The notes: a model not told the origin generated them from the sequence alone. A stretch of 64,000 nucleotides of DNA from Planctomycetota bacterium (GCA_029245865.1 JAQWOM010000015.1:1-64000), one strand, 5' to 3'. Positions 35,871 to 45,983 are shown, counted from the stretch's first letter. Program-made: numbers and translations.

Positions 35871-36935
35871 GTGCTTGTGACCCGTCTCTTTCGATCTTTT
35901 TGTCTCGCCATCCTGGCCGCTCTCTGCGCAGGTGCCTCTGAAGTACAGGCGCAGTCATCTCTTCCAGCTCTTCGAGCTAGCCCTGCGGCGAGCGTTACGC
36001 AGACGGTCGGCTTCACCGATGTAACAGTTGAGTTCCATCGGCCGGGAGTGAGAGGACGCGACATTTTTGGGTCGCTGGTGCCGTTTGGAAAAATGTGGCG
36101 AGTGGGTGCCAATCAGAACACCACGATTACGTTTCAAGCTCCCGTGAGCGTCAACGGACAGGAATTGCCTGCGGGTACGTACGGCTTCAAGCTGATCCCG
36201 TTTCGAGATCGTCCGTGGACAGTCGTCTTCAGTGGTCAGTCCAACCTCTGGGGGAATATGGGTTACGACAAATCTCGAGACGCGTTGCGTCTGGAGGTCG
36301 CTCCAGAAATGGGTGACGAGACCGAGCGTTTGAACTTTGAGTTCACACCTATTGACGATTCAAGTTGCACTCTGGCACTGCAGTGGGCAGATGTGAATCT
36401 TCCGCTCCTCCTTGAGGTTGATCTGAATGAGTCGAGATTCTTCGCCCTTGAAGATCTCATCGAGCAACAGGGTTCAGATGACCCCGCCCTCCTGCTCAGC
36501 GCAGCGCAGTGGGCAATTGAAACGAACCAAGGGCTCGATGTGGCCTTGGGGTGGGTTGAAATGGCGGTCGCTCAGAACAAGACCTTCACGAGCTTGGGTG
36601 TTCAGGCTCAGCTTCTCGACTTGCTTGGTCGTTCAGACGAAGCTTCTCCACTTAAAAAAGAAGCCTGGATAGTTGCCACCGAAGAAGACCTGAGTCGAGT
36701 GGGTGGGCAACTCATGTCGAACAGGCAGTACGCAGAGGCAATCCCGATCTTTCAACTGAACGTGCGCAAGAGCCCTGAGTCATGGAAATCTTACGACCAA
36801 CTTGCAGAGGCTTATCTGAAGAGCGGTGATGAAGTTTCAGCCATGGATGCTTATGCGAAAGCACTGAAGTTCGCCAGTGATGAGGGGACGCGAGAGCGAA
36901 TCGCGAAAACCTTGCAAGAATTGAAAGGCAACTGA
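35871..36935 (+). CDS. Secreted DUF2911 protein with TPR tail
   Basis: About 354 residues from GTG 35871 (GGGAG 7 nt upstream; the frame is open further back). Signal peptide with VQAQ cleavage site. DUF2911 occupies about 35-180, with typical GVRGRDIFGSLVPFGKMWRVG, ANQNTTITF and LPAGTYGFKLIPF. The last 150 residues are helical and TPR-like (NRQYAEAIPIFQLNVRKSPES, YDQLAEAYLKSGDEVSAMDAY). DUF2911 proteins are common in Bacteroidota and Planctomycetota and remain uncharacterised. Confidence 0.85.
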   Translation: MLVTRLFRSFCLAILAALCAGASEVQAQSSLPALRASPAASVTQTVGFTDVTVEFHRPGVRGRDIFGSLVPFGKMWRVGANQNTTITFQAPVSVNGQELPAGTYGFKLIPFRDRPWTVVFSGQSNLWGNMGYDKSRDALRLEVAPEMGDETERLNFEFTPIDDSSCTLALQWADVNLPLLLEVDLNESRFFALEDLIEQQGSDDPALLLSAAQWAIETNQGLDVALGWVEMAVAQNKTFTSLGVQAQLLDLLGRSDEASPLKKEAWIVATEEDLSRVGGQLMSNRQYAEAIPIFQLNVRKSPESWKSYDQLAEAYLKSGDEVSAMDAYAKALKFASDEGTRERIAKTLQELKGN

Positions 36936-37299
36936 TTCGCAAGGACGTTTTTTATCGACTGCTTTCTGCTTCAGATGAAATCGCCGCTGGATTCGCATTT
37001 ATTCTTCCGATCAGTGCGATCGCCGGTCTGGCCCGAGGGGCGGGTTGCTATAGGCGAATACAACCGGGCAATCGATGCGCGAATCGCCGTGATTCGCAAG
37101 AAGTGCGGGGTCCGCTAATCTCAGGCGGTTGGTCGGAGGGATGGAAGAGGCTCCCTCGAATCATATATCGTCCATTTGAGCGTGAGAGGGTGGTGCCCCG
37201 GATTCCGAGGTCTTCGCGGTCGCCACCGGACATTCGCGATTCGCCATCCGTTGTGAGTCAGGCAGGCTAACCCCGAACTCGGATGTTAGAGGCAGTCCC
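36936..37299. promoter_or_regulatory. Intergenic region with a GATTCGC heptamer cluster
   Basis: 364 bp with no convincing gene. The heptamer GATTCGC occurs at 36934-36940 (across the previous stop codon), 36990-36996, 37091-37097 and 37238-37244. Its complement GCGAATC is at 37079-37085, forming an inverted repeat with the copy at 37091 (5-nt spacer), and another GCGAATC lies just inside the DUF2911 gene at 36896. Two copies extend to GATTCGCAAG. It probably carries the promoter and a regulator site for the kinase gene. No tRNA or terminator was recognised. Confidence 0.5.
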
Positions 37300-40068
37300 T
37301 TGGCAGAGTCCTTCTCCGACTCGGATCCCAATCGTCACGACGAAGGCGAAAGCTTTTCGTTCAAGGCGGGGGCCAAGATTGGGGACCTGACCCTCATTCG
37401 GGAACTGGGTCGAGGTGGGCAGGCGGTGGTCTTCGAAGCGCGCCAAGAGACTCTTGACCGCCGCGTGGCCGTAAAAATTCTCTCACGGGATTACGTCAAC
37501 AGCGACTCACAGGCTGCTCGGTTCAGGCGCGAAGCGGAGGCGACAGGGCGGCTCAGTCATCCAGGGATCGTTGCGGTTTACGATTACCGAGAAGTCGAAG
37601 GCCACCCACTCATTGTTCAAGAGTTGCTTGAGGGCCAGAACCTGGCCGAGCAACTTGAAGATCGCTGGAGCAAGATCGAGTGGGTTGACACCGCTTACTG
37701 CGATTGGGCGGCGGATGTTGTCCGTCAACTTGCCCTCGCCCTTCAGCACGCGCACGACCATCAAGTGATTCACCGTGATGTCAAGCCGCAGAACGTGTTG
37801 ATGGGACCGGACGGTGCTTACAAGGTCGCAGACTTCGGTTTGGCAAAAGTCGATGACAAAGTCGGGCTCTCCTTGTCCGGAACCATTCTCGGAACTCCGC
37901 ATTACATGAGCCCTGAGCAGGTCGAAGGTGGGGTTGGGAATCCCGTCGATGGTCGGTCAGACGTATACAGCCTGGGAGCTGTTCTCTACCGCATGCTTAC
38001 GGACCGTGTGCCAGTGAAAGCGCGCAGTTTAGAGGGAGTCTTTCTCGACATTCTCCATCGCATGCCGACGCCACCTCGGAACATTCAATCGGCGATCCAT
38101 CGCGATCTTGAAGCGGTCTGCCTGAAGGCTCTCGAGAAGGCGCCTCGAAACCGCTATCAGTCTGCTCAGGAGATGGCCGAAGACCTTGAGAAATATCTCT
38201 CCAGGGAGCCGACCACTGCGAGACCGGTCGGAGCGTTTGTTCGGACTCTTCGTTCGTTGTCGCGCCTTGCCACTTCAACACTGGGTGTGTTGGCAATCCT
38301 TGTGCCGGCTCTTTGGTTCCTGGTCGATGTGTTTGTCATGTCTCCGCTGGGCACTGAGTCTCCCGTTGTAATCGGGATTCGACTGGGTGTCGTGGCGGTG
38401 GCTGCGGCATTGTTGTCGTGGCCACTTTCAGTAATCACGATTCGATGGAGCGGGGGACGGCCGTGGGCTGTCGCCCTGGCGATCCTCATTGCAGTTGGTC
38501 TGGGTGTCACGGCAGGCTGGCGAGTGCTTGAGCAGCGCCTCCACCGACTCCACCTCGAAGCCCGTGACGAGCTTGCTCTTGCAGTCGAGCTTGCAGATCG
38601 ACGTGATGCTGATGACGTGCAGAATTTCATTGATCTCTGGGGCGACCGCTTCGAAGACGACGACCTGTTTCTCGTGGCGCGGGCTTACTTGTCGCGTGGG
38701 CGCGGTGGTCAAGCAGAACAATGGGTGCGGCGCGGTCAGCAAGAGACGACAGCGCCTGTATATGCTGCTCTGCTTGATGCCGTTGCGGTTTCTACGGGAT
38801 CTGATGACACGCTGACCTCGGCTCGCGTCTTTGATGACGTTCCCGAAGACACAGCTTGGTCAGAGTGGAAGCGAATCGGGGACGTTTTGCGACTTATGAG
38901 GCGCTACAGCGAAGCACGCCGAGCGTATGAGCTTTCTGGTAGTGCTGACGGAGCCGATCGAGATCTGGTGAATTTGAGCCTCGCCCGAGTGCTTACAGAT
39001 CTTTGCCGCTGGGAGGCAGCCGACGAGCGATTGCGCGATGTCCTGCACTGGCGACCCGACGATCCCGAAGCGAACCTTCTTGCACGCCGGATTGCATTTG
39101 CGCGGCTTGATCTCGATGCCGCGCAACATCACGTGAGAATCGCCGAGAAAAATCCGAAGACGCCTCTTCTGGTGCGGCTGCAAAGGCGCTACGAGCTACT
39201 CGATAGGTCGAACATGCGAGAAGATGCGACGAGCTTTCTCGATACGGTGCTCGAAGAATACGGCGACGAGCCACCGGTGCTTGAGTGGTGCGCGAACGAG
39301 ACTTACCGGGCTACGATTTCCCAGGAGAAAACGCTGGCACAGGTGGCCGCTGCGGGAGACATGGATGCTTACGCTTCACTTGTGGAGCAACTTCAGTCGG
39401 GTTTCCTCGAGTCGGAACGCCTTTATGAACAGCTTCGAGCAGTTCGTCCGGACTGGGCCGGCGCCTCAAATGGTTTGTCGGCCGTGAACCTGAACCTCCA
39501 TCGCTACCAAGGCAACGGCAATGATATTGCGGAGCGTCTTGATGCCTCTGTCGCTTTCGCAGAAGAGGCGATTGTTAAAGACCCCGCATTCTGGGAGTCG
39601 CACTACAACTTGGCGTTGGCTCGATGGTACCGGGCGATCACCGAGGCTGGCGGCATGGCAGACCTAGGTACAAATGCGATGCAAGATTTTGTCGATGGCA
39701 TGCGAAGCGCGTTGTCGTTTAACAGCCTGATGCCACAACCGATGAATGACACGGCAGTCGTGCTCGGGATGCTGGCGGAACGTCAAGATGACACGGCCTT
39801 GTTAGGCGAGGCGCTCATGCTGGCGAAGAGGGCTGTGCGCATCCACCAGCCAGATCCGGGAACGTCCTGCTCGAGTGAATTGAATGAGCGCATTCTCGAG
39901 TCCGCACTGGAAGACACACTCGGGCAACTCTTGGAGCAAGCGGGTGAGATCAAGGAAGCTTTGGCGGCTGCCCAACGATCGCTTGCCGCCCTCGACAGCG
40001 TCGATCCTGGGCGCGACAAACGCCAGGCCACGGTCGATCGCCTGAACGCTCTGTTGTCAGGTGGTTAG
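37300..40068 (+). CDS. Ser/Thr protein kinase with membrane helices and TPR region
   Basis: 922 residues. Kinase domain about 27-300: glycine loop GRGGQAVVFEA, Lys59 (VAVKIL), catalytic HRDVKPQN (Asp160), DFG (Asp178), GTPHYMSPEQ, so it is PknB-like and fully equipped. Three membrane helices at about 323-347, 357-378 and 388-407 follow. The C-terminal 500 residues are tetratricopeptide-like repeats (for example RYSEARRAYELSGSADGA and CRWEAADERLRDVLHWRPDD). With three helices, the TPR part should be outside the membrane if the kinase is inside. The TTG start has GAGG upstream. Its 3' end is convergent with the FG-GAP gene, 38 bp away. Confidence 0.92.
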   Translation: MAESFSDSDPNRHDEGESFSFKAGAKIGDLTLIRELGRGGQAVVFEARQETLDRRVAVKILSRDYVNSDSQAARFRREAEATGRLSHPGIVAVYDYREVEGHPLIVQELLEGQNLAEQLEDRWSKIEWVDTAYCDWAADVVRQLALALQHAHDHQVIHRDVKPQNVLMGPDGAYKVADFGLAKVDDKVGLSLSGTILGTPHYMSPEQVEGGVGNPVDGRSDVYSLGAVLYRMLTDRVPVKARSLEGVFLDILHRMPTPPRNIQSAIHRDLEAVCLKALEKAPRNRYQSAQEMAEDLEKYLSREPTTARPVGAFVRTLRSLSRLATSTLGVLAILVPALWFLVDVFVMSPLGTESPVVIGIRLGVVAVAAALLSWPLSVITIRWSGGRPWAVALAILIAVGLGVTAGWRVLEQRLHRLHLEARDELALAVELADRRDADDVQNFIDLWGDRFEDDDLFLVARAYLSRGRGGQAEQWVRRGQQETTAPVYAALLDAVAVSTGSDDTLTSARVFDDVPEDTAWSEWKRIGDVLRLMRRYSEARRAYELSGSADGADRDLVNLSLARVLTDLCRWEAADERLRDVLHWRPDDPEANLLARRIAFARLDLDAAQHHVRIAEKNPKTPLLVRLQRRYELLDRSNMREDATSFLDTVLEEYGDEPPVLEWCANETYRATISQEKTLAQVAAAGDMDAYASLVEQLQSGFLESERLYEQLRAVRPDWAGASNGLSAVNLNLHRYQGNGNDIAERLDASVAFAEEAIVKDPAFWESHYNLALARWYRAITEAGGMADLGTNAMQDFVDGMRSALSFNSLMPQPMNDTAVVLGMLAERQDDTALLGEALMLAKRAVRIHQPDPGTSCSSELNERILESALEDTLGQLLEQAGEIKEALAAAQRSLAALDSVDPGRDKRQATVDRLNALLSGG

Positions 40069-40106
40069 AGACGCGAGGCGTTGGTTGGCTTGACGTACGG
40101 GGGTGC

Positions 40107-43100
40107 TCAAGGCACGACCATAAACGCCAATCCTTGAGTGATGCTCAAGCCAAAGGGTTCCGGCCCAAAGACAGCCAGGTCTTGAATGGCTGCTTGCATG
40201 GTGAACTCAATCCCTTGAAAAGACGGGTCATTCGGCATCCCCGCAGGAAGGCTAAACGAACCTGCGCCGGGAGTTCCTTTTTCCCCCGAGAGTGTGACGA
40301 CGAGTTGAAGCATTGGGAGAGCCACGGCCGGGAAGAGTTCGGTGGTGCGTCCGATGCCCACGACGAGCAGGGCCGGTGCGCCGCCCAGGCCATTGTTGAT
40401 CGTGAAGAGGGGCCTCGCACCCGCAGCTGAATACCCTTCTGCGGTCAAGGTCGGAACAATGTCCCCGCTTCCTGCTTTGGAGAGCCCAAAACTTTCGAAT
40501 GTGTCGAGAGCGCTCGGTAAGACAGACACCGTGTTGGCCGGGCCATGAACAAGAATGATCTCTATGGTGGCGTCGCCATCAAGGTCGCCCAGGATCGGGC
40601 GAAGGGCATTTCCATCTACGTCTATAGATGCCATTCCCGAAACGGTTTGCGGTGCGCCGAGCGAGATGGCATTGCCGCGCGCAGTTCGTATGAAAGCTTG
40701 TCCTAGACCGCCGGAGTTTAGATTTGAACTTGCGACGAGATCCAAGAGGCCGTCGCCAGTGAACTCCATGAGCGTGAGGGCTCCTCCTCCGACAGACTGC
40801 AAATCCAATGGAACAAGCATGGGAGTGAAAGAACCGCCTGCTTGGCCTTTCGCAAGAAAGAGTCGGCTGTCTGATTCGCCGATGGCGATATCCGGGATGC
40901 CGTCGCCATCGAGATCACCCGTGTCGAATCCGATGATCTCACTCCATGTCGCGTTCATCGGGTAAGTTTTTCCGGGTTGGATGACGCCTTGGGCGTTCTC
41001 GAACACCAGCACGAAGCCAAGCTCGCCTTTGGTGTCGGCTCCGGTGGTCACGACGTCTGGCAAGGGTGACCCAACGACGTCGGCAAGGAACATACCGCCT
41101 GTGAATCGAATGTTTTCTGGTGCAGGAGTCACGCTGGGGATGGGGGAGACGGTTCCGAGTTCTGGACCGAGACCCGGATACACAAGCACTGCATCGCCAG
41201 CATGATCGGCCTGCAATGCGACAATGTCTGTCCAGCCGTCATCGGTCATGTCCCGTTGTTCGAACTCCTCGGCTGCAGGTAGCGTTAACTGCTGTACGCG
41301 GCCGAATGCGCCCTCGCCATTTTTCTGGAAGAGTGAGAGGCTCGCGATGGGATTCGGATTGGCGGGTACTCCGCGGTCCTCCCAAAAGTTGTAAACCACG
41401 AGTGGGAAGCCGAAGACCTCATTCGTCATCACCTCGTCACCGCCGAAGCGGACCGCTTTCGGACCTCCAACCCAGGTTTCTCCCGGCGGTACGGTGCCGT
41501 CGACATCGGTGACCGTGGGGCCCGGCTTGAAGGTGCCATCGCCCGCCCCCAGGAGAATCGTGAGTGTGTTGTCGGCGCGGTTGGGGATGATGAGGTCTAG
41601 AACTCCATCTTCGTCAGAATTAGAGCCTCCGAGATCGCCCAGACTCCCGTCGCCGGGCTCGTCACCCGTTGGGTACTGGTTGGGTGTCGAATCTTCGAAG
41701 AGGTCCTCTTCGCCGTTTCCGGTGAGAAGGGCTAGGTTCGTCTCGTTGTTTTCGGCGGGAGTGTTGGAGCCAGAGAGGGTGTCTTCAAACCAGACCAGCA
41801 CGGCATCTTCGAGGTTATCTCCAGGAACAGTGAAGTCATCAAGCAGAGCACTGACACCTTTACCCGAATAGGCTGTGCCGATTTCCAGCGGATCCAAGTT
41901 GCCGGCGCCATCGTTTAGCAGGACCGTGATGACCAGAGGAGGTTCCTGATCCGCGAAAGCGTCAATGGGGTAGGCAATGTTCGGTGCGCTCGTGTAGACC
42001 GCATCGAGCAGCATGTCGCCATTGACGTCTCCAAGAGCTCCGTAAGTTGGGTGAATGCCCCCGGGGTCTGGTGTGGCATAGGGCACGAAGGTTCCGGAGA
42101 GAGCGAATCCGCCGGCATTGTTGCCCAAGTACAGACTGATGAGGCCCTGCGGTTCGCCCCCAGGGCCTGCATCAAATTGGTGTGGTGTCAAAAGCACATC
42201 AAGGCCACTTGCTTGGTCTAGATCGCCGACCAAGACGCTGGCGATGGCCTCTCCATCTGCAAAGATGCCCGCGTTGGCAAGAGTGCCGTCACCGTTGCCG
42301 AGAAGCACCGTTGCGAAGCCACTCTCAAGACCTGGTCCTGCGGCGAGGGCTCCAGAAGCAGACACAACATCCAGGAAGAGGTCGTTGTTTACGAACCCGA
42401 GCGAGAGGTCGGTGAGGTCTTCTACAGGCGAAAAGGTCTGCAGTGAAAATCCGCCGAGCCCATCTCCAAGAAGTACGGACACGCCAGCGGCTCCAGCAAC
42501 TGCGAGGTCATCCAGGAGGTCATTGTTAAAGTCTCCGGTCTGCAGTGCGAGTGGGCGAACGTCATGGACCAAGAGGGTATCCGGCGTCAGCGCAAAAGTG
42601 CCGTCGGATTGGCCCAGGAGCACGGTGACCGAGTCACTGCCGAAGTTGGCCGTGGCGACATCAGAGAGCGCGGCCTCGCTTCCTCCAAGGAAAGTGGGGG
42701 CAAGTGAGTCAAAGTTTCCTGTGCTGGCTTGTGCAGGTGAGTCGCCGGTGGGGTAGGTGCCCTGGTCGCTAAATGAACTCTCTCCCTCTGAGTTTGCAGT
42801 GACTCTTTGCACTTGCACCAATTTGCCTTTGCTCTTGGGCACGATGATGACGGGTGTTCCGATGAAGTCGAACGGTGTCGGGAAATCTTCTTCGGAAGGG
42901 GGCAGCACAACAAGCGAGGCTCGCCCGGGGCGCCCGGGGAGAGTTGTCACAGCGCCTTCGTAAGGCAGGGTTTCATCATCACCACCACTCGAGGTGGCGA
43001 GTTCCATGTTGTAGGTGGCTCCGCCACCCGTGAAAAAAGGAACACCAGCAAGAAGCGACAAGATGCCGTTTCCGTCGAAATCTGAAACCATGAGCGACGT

Positions 43101-44372
43101 ACCGAAAGCGTCGCTATCGCTCAGCGAAAGCGGAACACCTTCTTGAGAGTCGCTAATTTTTACGAAGCTTGATGTGTTGCCTGTCGACTCCATGAAGAGA
43201 ACCCAGACGGCTCCCTTGTTGATGCTGGTTTGAGAGGCGGACGCGTCATCGTCTCCGGGAGCGCCTACGGCTAAGTCAAAGACTCCATTCTGATCGAGAT
43301 CATCGAGGAGAGTGATTGCAGACCCGAACAGGTCGAAAGAGTCGAGTGCTCCCGTAAAACCGCCGGTCGAATCGCCGATTTTGTTCGAATTGAGCACGAA
43401 CGGAGTGGAATCGAGACCCAGGTGGATGATCCAAACGGCACCTTGGTCGCCAGAGCCGTTGCGGCTGCTGCTGCTCCCGTCGGTGAGGAAGCCTAGGTCA
43501 TCGCCAGTGGCGCCGACGGCGATGTCATTGACGCCATTGTTGTCAACGTCCCGTATGTTCGCGACGGCAGCGCCGAAGCGATCTCCAGGGGCGAGCCCGC
43601 CTTGCAATCCTGCGTTGCCGATGGAGTCGAAAAGAATGACCTGGCCGCTCGCGCTCAGGTAGAGGAAGTAGACCAAGCCTTCTGCCTGAGTGGAACTGGT
43701 TGCGGACGCCCTGTCTGCTCCTACTGCAACGTCAGTGATGCCGTCACCATTCATGTCGCCCATGTTGGCGATGGAGCAGCCGAATCCATCAGAGAACCCG
43801 AGGCCACTTGGTGTTGCATTGATGGCCGATTTGACTCTGCCGCTTGGGTCGAGAAGCAGTATCCAAACAGCTGAGCCCTGTTGGGTTGTGATGGCCATAT
43901 CGAGACCAACCATGATGTCTTCGGCACCGTCCCCATCGAAGTCGCCGAGGCCTGCTACGGACCGTCCCAGTCGGTGACCGTCTTCTAACCCGATGGGCAA
44001 GGCACCCGTTGTGTCACTAATCTTGGTTGACGAGCCCACGGTCCCGTCATCTTCCATGAAGAGAATCCAGAGCGCCCCGCGTTGAAACCCACCGTCGCTT
44101 GTGCCGGGTGCTCCAACAACGATGTCCTGAATGCCGTCATCGTTCAGGTCACCGATCGCGGCCATGCTGGCGCCAAATTCGTCGCCTGAAGTGATCTGGT
44201 TGATGTCAAATCCACCAGAGCCAGAGGCAATCGTTGTCAGTGAAGCGACTTCACCGGTGTCGTCTTGAGCTCTCAGCGATGTGGTCAAAACCGCGATGCT
44301 TAGGAGCGCGCAGAGAAGGCTTTTGCAACGTGACTCAAGTCGAGTGTTCAGGTGAAGGCTCAACGCGTGCAT
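40107..44372 (-). CDS. Very large secreted FG-GAP/VCBS repeat protein
   Basis: About 1421 residues. The ATG at 44372 gives a clean signal peptide ending SLRAQ. The frame is open back to a TTG at 44429, without a clear ribosome-binding site for any start. The N-terminal half consists of integrin-alpha-like FG-GAP repeats (GDLNDDGIQDIVVGAPG, GDFDGDGAEDIMVG, GDMNGDGITDVAVGA and so on). The middle and the C-terminal half carry VCBS-type repeats (TGDFNNDLLDDLAV, GDLDGDGIPDIAIGES, GDLDGDATIEIILV). It is an exported beta-propeller array, likely on the cell surface. No catalytic or sorting domain was recognised at the C-terminus. Confidence 0.85.
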   Translation of the reverse strand: MHALSLHLNTRLESRCKSLLCALLSIAVLTTSLRAQDDTGEVASLTTIASGSGGFDINQITSGDEFGASMAAIGDLNDDGIQDIVVGAPGTSDGGFQRGALWILFMEDDGTVGSSTKISDTTGALPIGLEDGHRLGRSVAGLGDFDGDGAEDIMVGLDMAITTQQGSAVWILLLDPSGRVKSAINATPSGLGFSDGFGCSIANMGDMNGDGITDVAVGADRASATSSTQAEGLVYFLYLSASGQVILFDSIGNAGLQGGLAPGDRFGAAVANIRDVDNNGVNDIAVGATGDDLGFLTDGSSSSRNGSGDQGAVWIIHLGLDSTPFVLNSNKIGDSTGGFTGALDSFDLFGSAITLLDDLDQNGVFDLAVGAPGDDDASASQTSINKGAVWVLFMESTGNTSSFVKISDSQEGVPLSLSDSDAFGTSLMVSDFDGNGILSLLAGVPFFTGGGATYNMELATSSGGDDETLPYEGAVTTLPGRPGRASLVVLPPSEEDFPTPFDFIGTPVIIVPKSKGKLVQVQRVTANSEGESSFSDQGTYPTGDSPAQASTGNFDSLAPTFLGGSEAALSDVATANFGSDSVTVLLGQSDGTFALTPDTLLVHDVRPLALQTGDFNNDLLDDLAVAGAAGVSVLLGDGLGGFSLQTFSPVEDLTDLSLGFVNNDLFLDVVSASGALAAGPGLESGFATVLLGNGDGTLANAGIFADGEAIASVLVGDLDQASGLDVLLTPHQFDAGPGGEPQGLISLYLGNNAGGFALSGTFVPYATPDPGGIHPTYGALGDVNGDMLLDAVYTSAPNIAYPIDAFADQEPPLVITVLLNDGAGNLDPLEIGTAYSGKGVSALLDDFTVPGDNLEDAVLVWFEDTLSGSNTPAENNETNLALLTGNGEEDLFEDSTPNQYPTGDEPGDGSLGDLGGSNSDEDGVLDLIIPNRADNTLTILLGAGDGTFKPGPTVTDVDGTVPPGETWVGGPKAVRFGGDEVMTNEVFGFPLVVYNFWEDRGVPANPNPIASLSLFQKNGEGAFGRVQQLTLPAAEEFEQRDMTDDGWTDIVALQADHAGDAVLVYPGLGPELGTVSPIPSVTPAPENIRFTGGMFLADVVGSPLPDVVTTGADTKGELGFVLVFENAQGVIQPGKTYPMNATWSEIIGFDTGDLDGDGIPDIAIGESDSRLFLAKGQAGGSFTPMLVPLDLQSVGGGALTLMEFTGDGLLDLVASSNLNSGGLGQAFIRTARGNAISLGAPQTVSGMASIDVDGNALRPILGDLDGDATIEIILVHGPANTVSVLPSALDTFESFGLSKAGSGDIVPTLTAEGYSAAGARPLFTINNGLGGAPALLVVGIGRTTELFPAVALPMLQLVVTLSGEKGTPGAGSFSLPAGMPNDPSFQGIEFTMQAAIQDLAVFGPEPFGLSITQGLAFMVVP

Positions 44373-44555
44373 GGTGTGTCTTTTCTTGCTCGGGATTATG
44401 GACCGCATCTCGGGTGACCGATCCATCAAAAGATGATGTAGGGAGGCCGCCTAGCCTTACTTAAAGGGAGAGGAAGGGGAGGGCTCGAGCGACTCGCTGA
44501 AGTTTATCAGCAAATGCTCGCTTCGGGGCGAAAGGCAGCGTTCGCCGTGGATGGC

Positions 44556-45965
44556 TTACTTCAGGTATCCAAGAGCCTTCAGGCGCTCCAGATGGGCCTT
44601 ATCCATGGCCTTTGGCGTGGCGCGGCGTGTGGGTCGCGCGACACCTTTTTTCCATCTACGAAGCCAGCGTGCCATCGAACTCGTAACAGCTTCGTGATCG
44701 GAGGCGAGATTGTGTTGCTCTGCAGGGTCTGCTCGCAGGTCGTAGAGTTGCTCGTCTGCGATGTCGTCTTCAAGGGGTTGATCTCCCTCGGCGATCGAGA
44801 CGATGTACTTGAAGTTTCCATCGCGCAATGACATTCGATGGGGGCCCGCCTGAGTTTGTCCACTGACGGCAAAGCGTGCGCCAGAATCATGTCCATTCAT
44901 GAGCGGAACGAGACTGCTGCCGTTGGTGTCGCCGCGCGCTGGGACACCGAGTAAATCTGCGATTGTGGGAAGAACATCAAGTGTGCGCACCTGGTCGGTC
45001 ACCACATGAACAGGCCAGGATCGAGTGGGGTCATTGATGATGAGCGGAACCAGTAGCAAATTGTCTTTCAGTGAGTGCCCATGATCAAAAGCAAAGCGCT
45101 CGGAGTGCTCTCCAAGCTCTTCGCCGTGATCGGATGTGAGAGCAACGACAACTTTGTCGCGAAGGCCCAATTCACTGAGAAATTCCAGGAAGCGTCCCAC
45201 ATGTCGGTCCGTGGCACGAATGCCTCCGTCATAGAGGTCGATGACGTGTGCGCGCTCTTGATCAGTGAGTTCGATCTCCCCGGTTTGCATGGGCTTCAGC
45301 ATGCGAATGTCGAATGACTTTCCGATGCGCCCGCCGTCACCTTTGGCGAAGCGCGGCCTGGTGTAAGGCGTGTGCACCTCGTAAGTGTGAATCACGAGGA
45401 AGAAGGGCGCCTCGCTGTTTTGCTCTAACCATTGACGTGCGAGGTTGAAGGTATTCCCAATGCCTCCGGTGAGCGGCGCCTCGCTGTTGAGGCGCTCTCC
45501 AGCCATCGTTGCGTGAAAAGAACTTTCCTCTTCGACAAAAGTTTCAAAGCCGAGGTCCATGCCGAAGTGCCGTGAGACGAATGCACCCTCGGTGAATGCA
45601 GCTGTCTTGATGCCCGCCTCGCTGAAATCTTCGACAACCGAAGACAAAAGCTTCCAGTCCGTATCGAAGGCGAGCTCAGGCTCGTTGGCTGAAAGCAATG
45701 CGCCGACACTGGGCATCGTCCATGGGGCGGAACTCACGACGTGTTCGAAGAGGACTCCTGTTTCAGCAAGCGAGTCTATGGCAGGACTCGTGGGCCGCTC
45801 GTGGCCATAGCATCCGAGCCGGTCGGGGCGAAGTGTGTCTACGAGAATCAGCACGGCCCCCCGAGGAGTGGGCCGGGGCGTTTCGCCACAGGCCGTGCTC
45901 AAGGTCAGAGCCAGTATCGAGTAGACGATGGACCGGCATGTTTTCTGGTGATTGGGTGTTTGCAT
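44556..45965 (-). CDS. Sulfatase/alkaline-phosphatase-fold lipoprotein with Thr nucleophile
   Basis: About 469 residues from ATG 45965 (GTG 45983 is possible). The leader ends LTLSTACGE, a lipobox, so it is probably a lipoprotein. The metal site is clear: LVDTLRPDRLGCYG near the N-terminus and TSDHGEELGEH. At the place of the formylglycine Cys/Ser of sulfatases there is Thr (SAPWTMPSVGAL), as in phosphotransferases of the same fold. This argues against a formylglycine-dependent sulfatase. The C-terminus ends LKALGYLK, a motif common in this subgroup. The gene follows the FG-GAP gene start in the same direction, 184 bp upstream of it. Function: alkaline-phosphatase-superfamily hydrolase or transferase, substrate unknown. 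Confidence 0.85.
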   Translation of the reverse strand: MQTPNHQKTCRSIVYSILALTLSTACGETPRPTPRGAVLILVDTLRPDRLGCYGHERPTSPAIDSLAETGVLFEHVVSSAPWTMPSVGALLSANEPELAFDTDWKLLSSVVEDFSEAGIKTAAFTEGAFVSRHFGMDLGFETFVEEESSFHATMAGERLNSEAPLTGGIGNTFNLARQWLEQNSEAPFFLVIHTYEVHTPYTRPRFAKGDGGRIGKSFDIRMLKPMQTGEIELTDQERAHVIDLYDGGIRATDRHVGRFLEFLSELGLRDKVVVALTSDHGEELGEHSERFAFDHGHSLKDNLLLVPLIINDPTRSWPVHVVTDQVRTLDVLPTIADLLGVPARGDTNGSSLVPLMNGHDSGARFAVSGQTQAGPHRMSLRDGNFKYIVSIAEGDQPLEDDIADEQLYDLRADPAEQHNLASDHEAVTSSMARWLRRWKKGVARPTRRATPKAMDKAHLERLKALGYLK

Positions 45966-45983
45966 GAGATGGGTGGCGATCAC

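Noticed and set aside
37105-37180. Possible tRNA-like segment with CTCGAATC resembling a T-loop
   Set aside because: No T-stem pairs around it and no acceptor or anticodon stem could be drawn.
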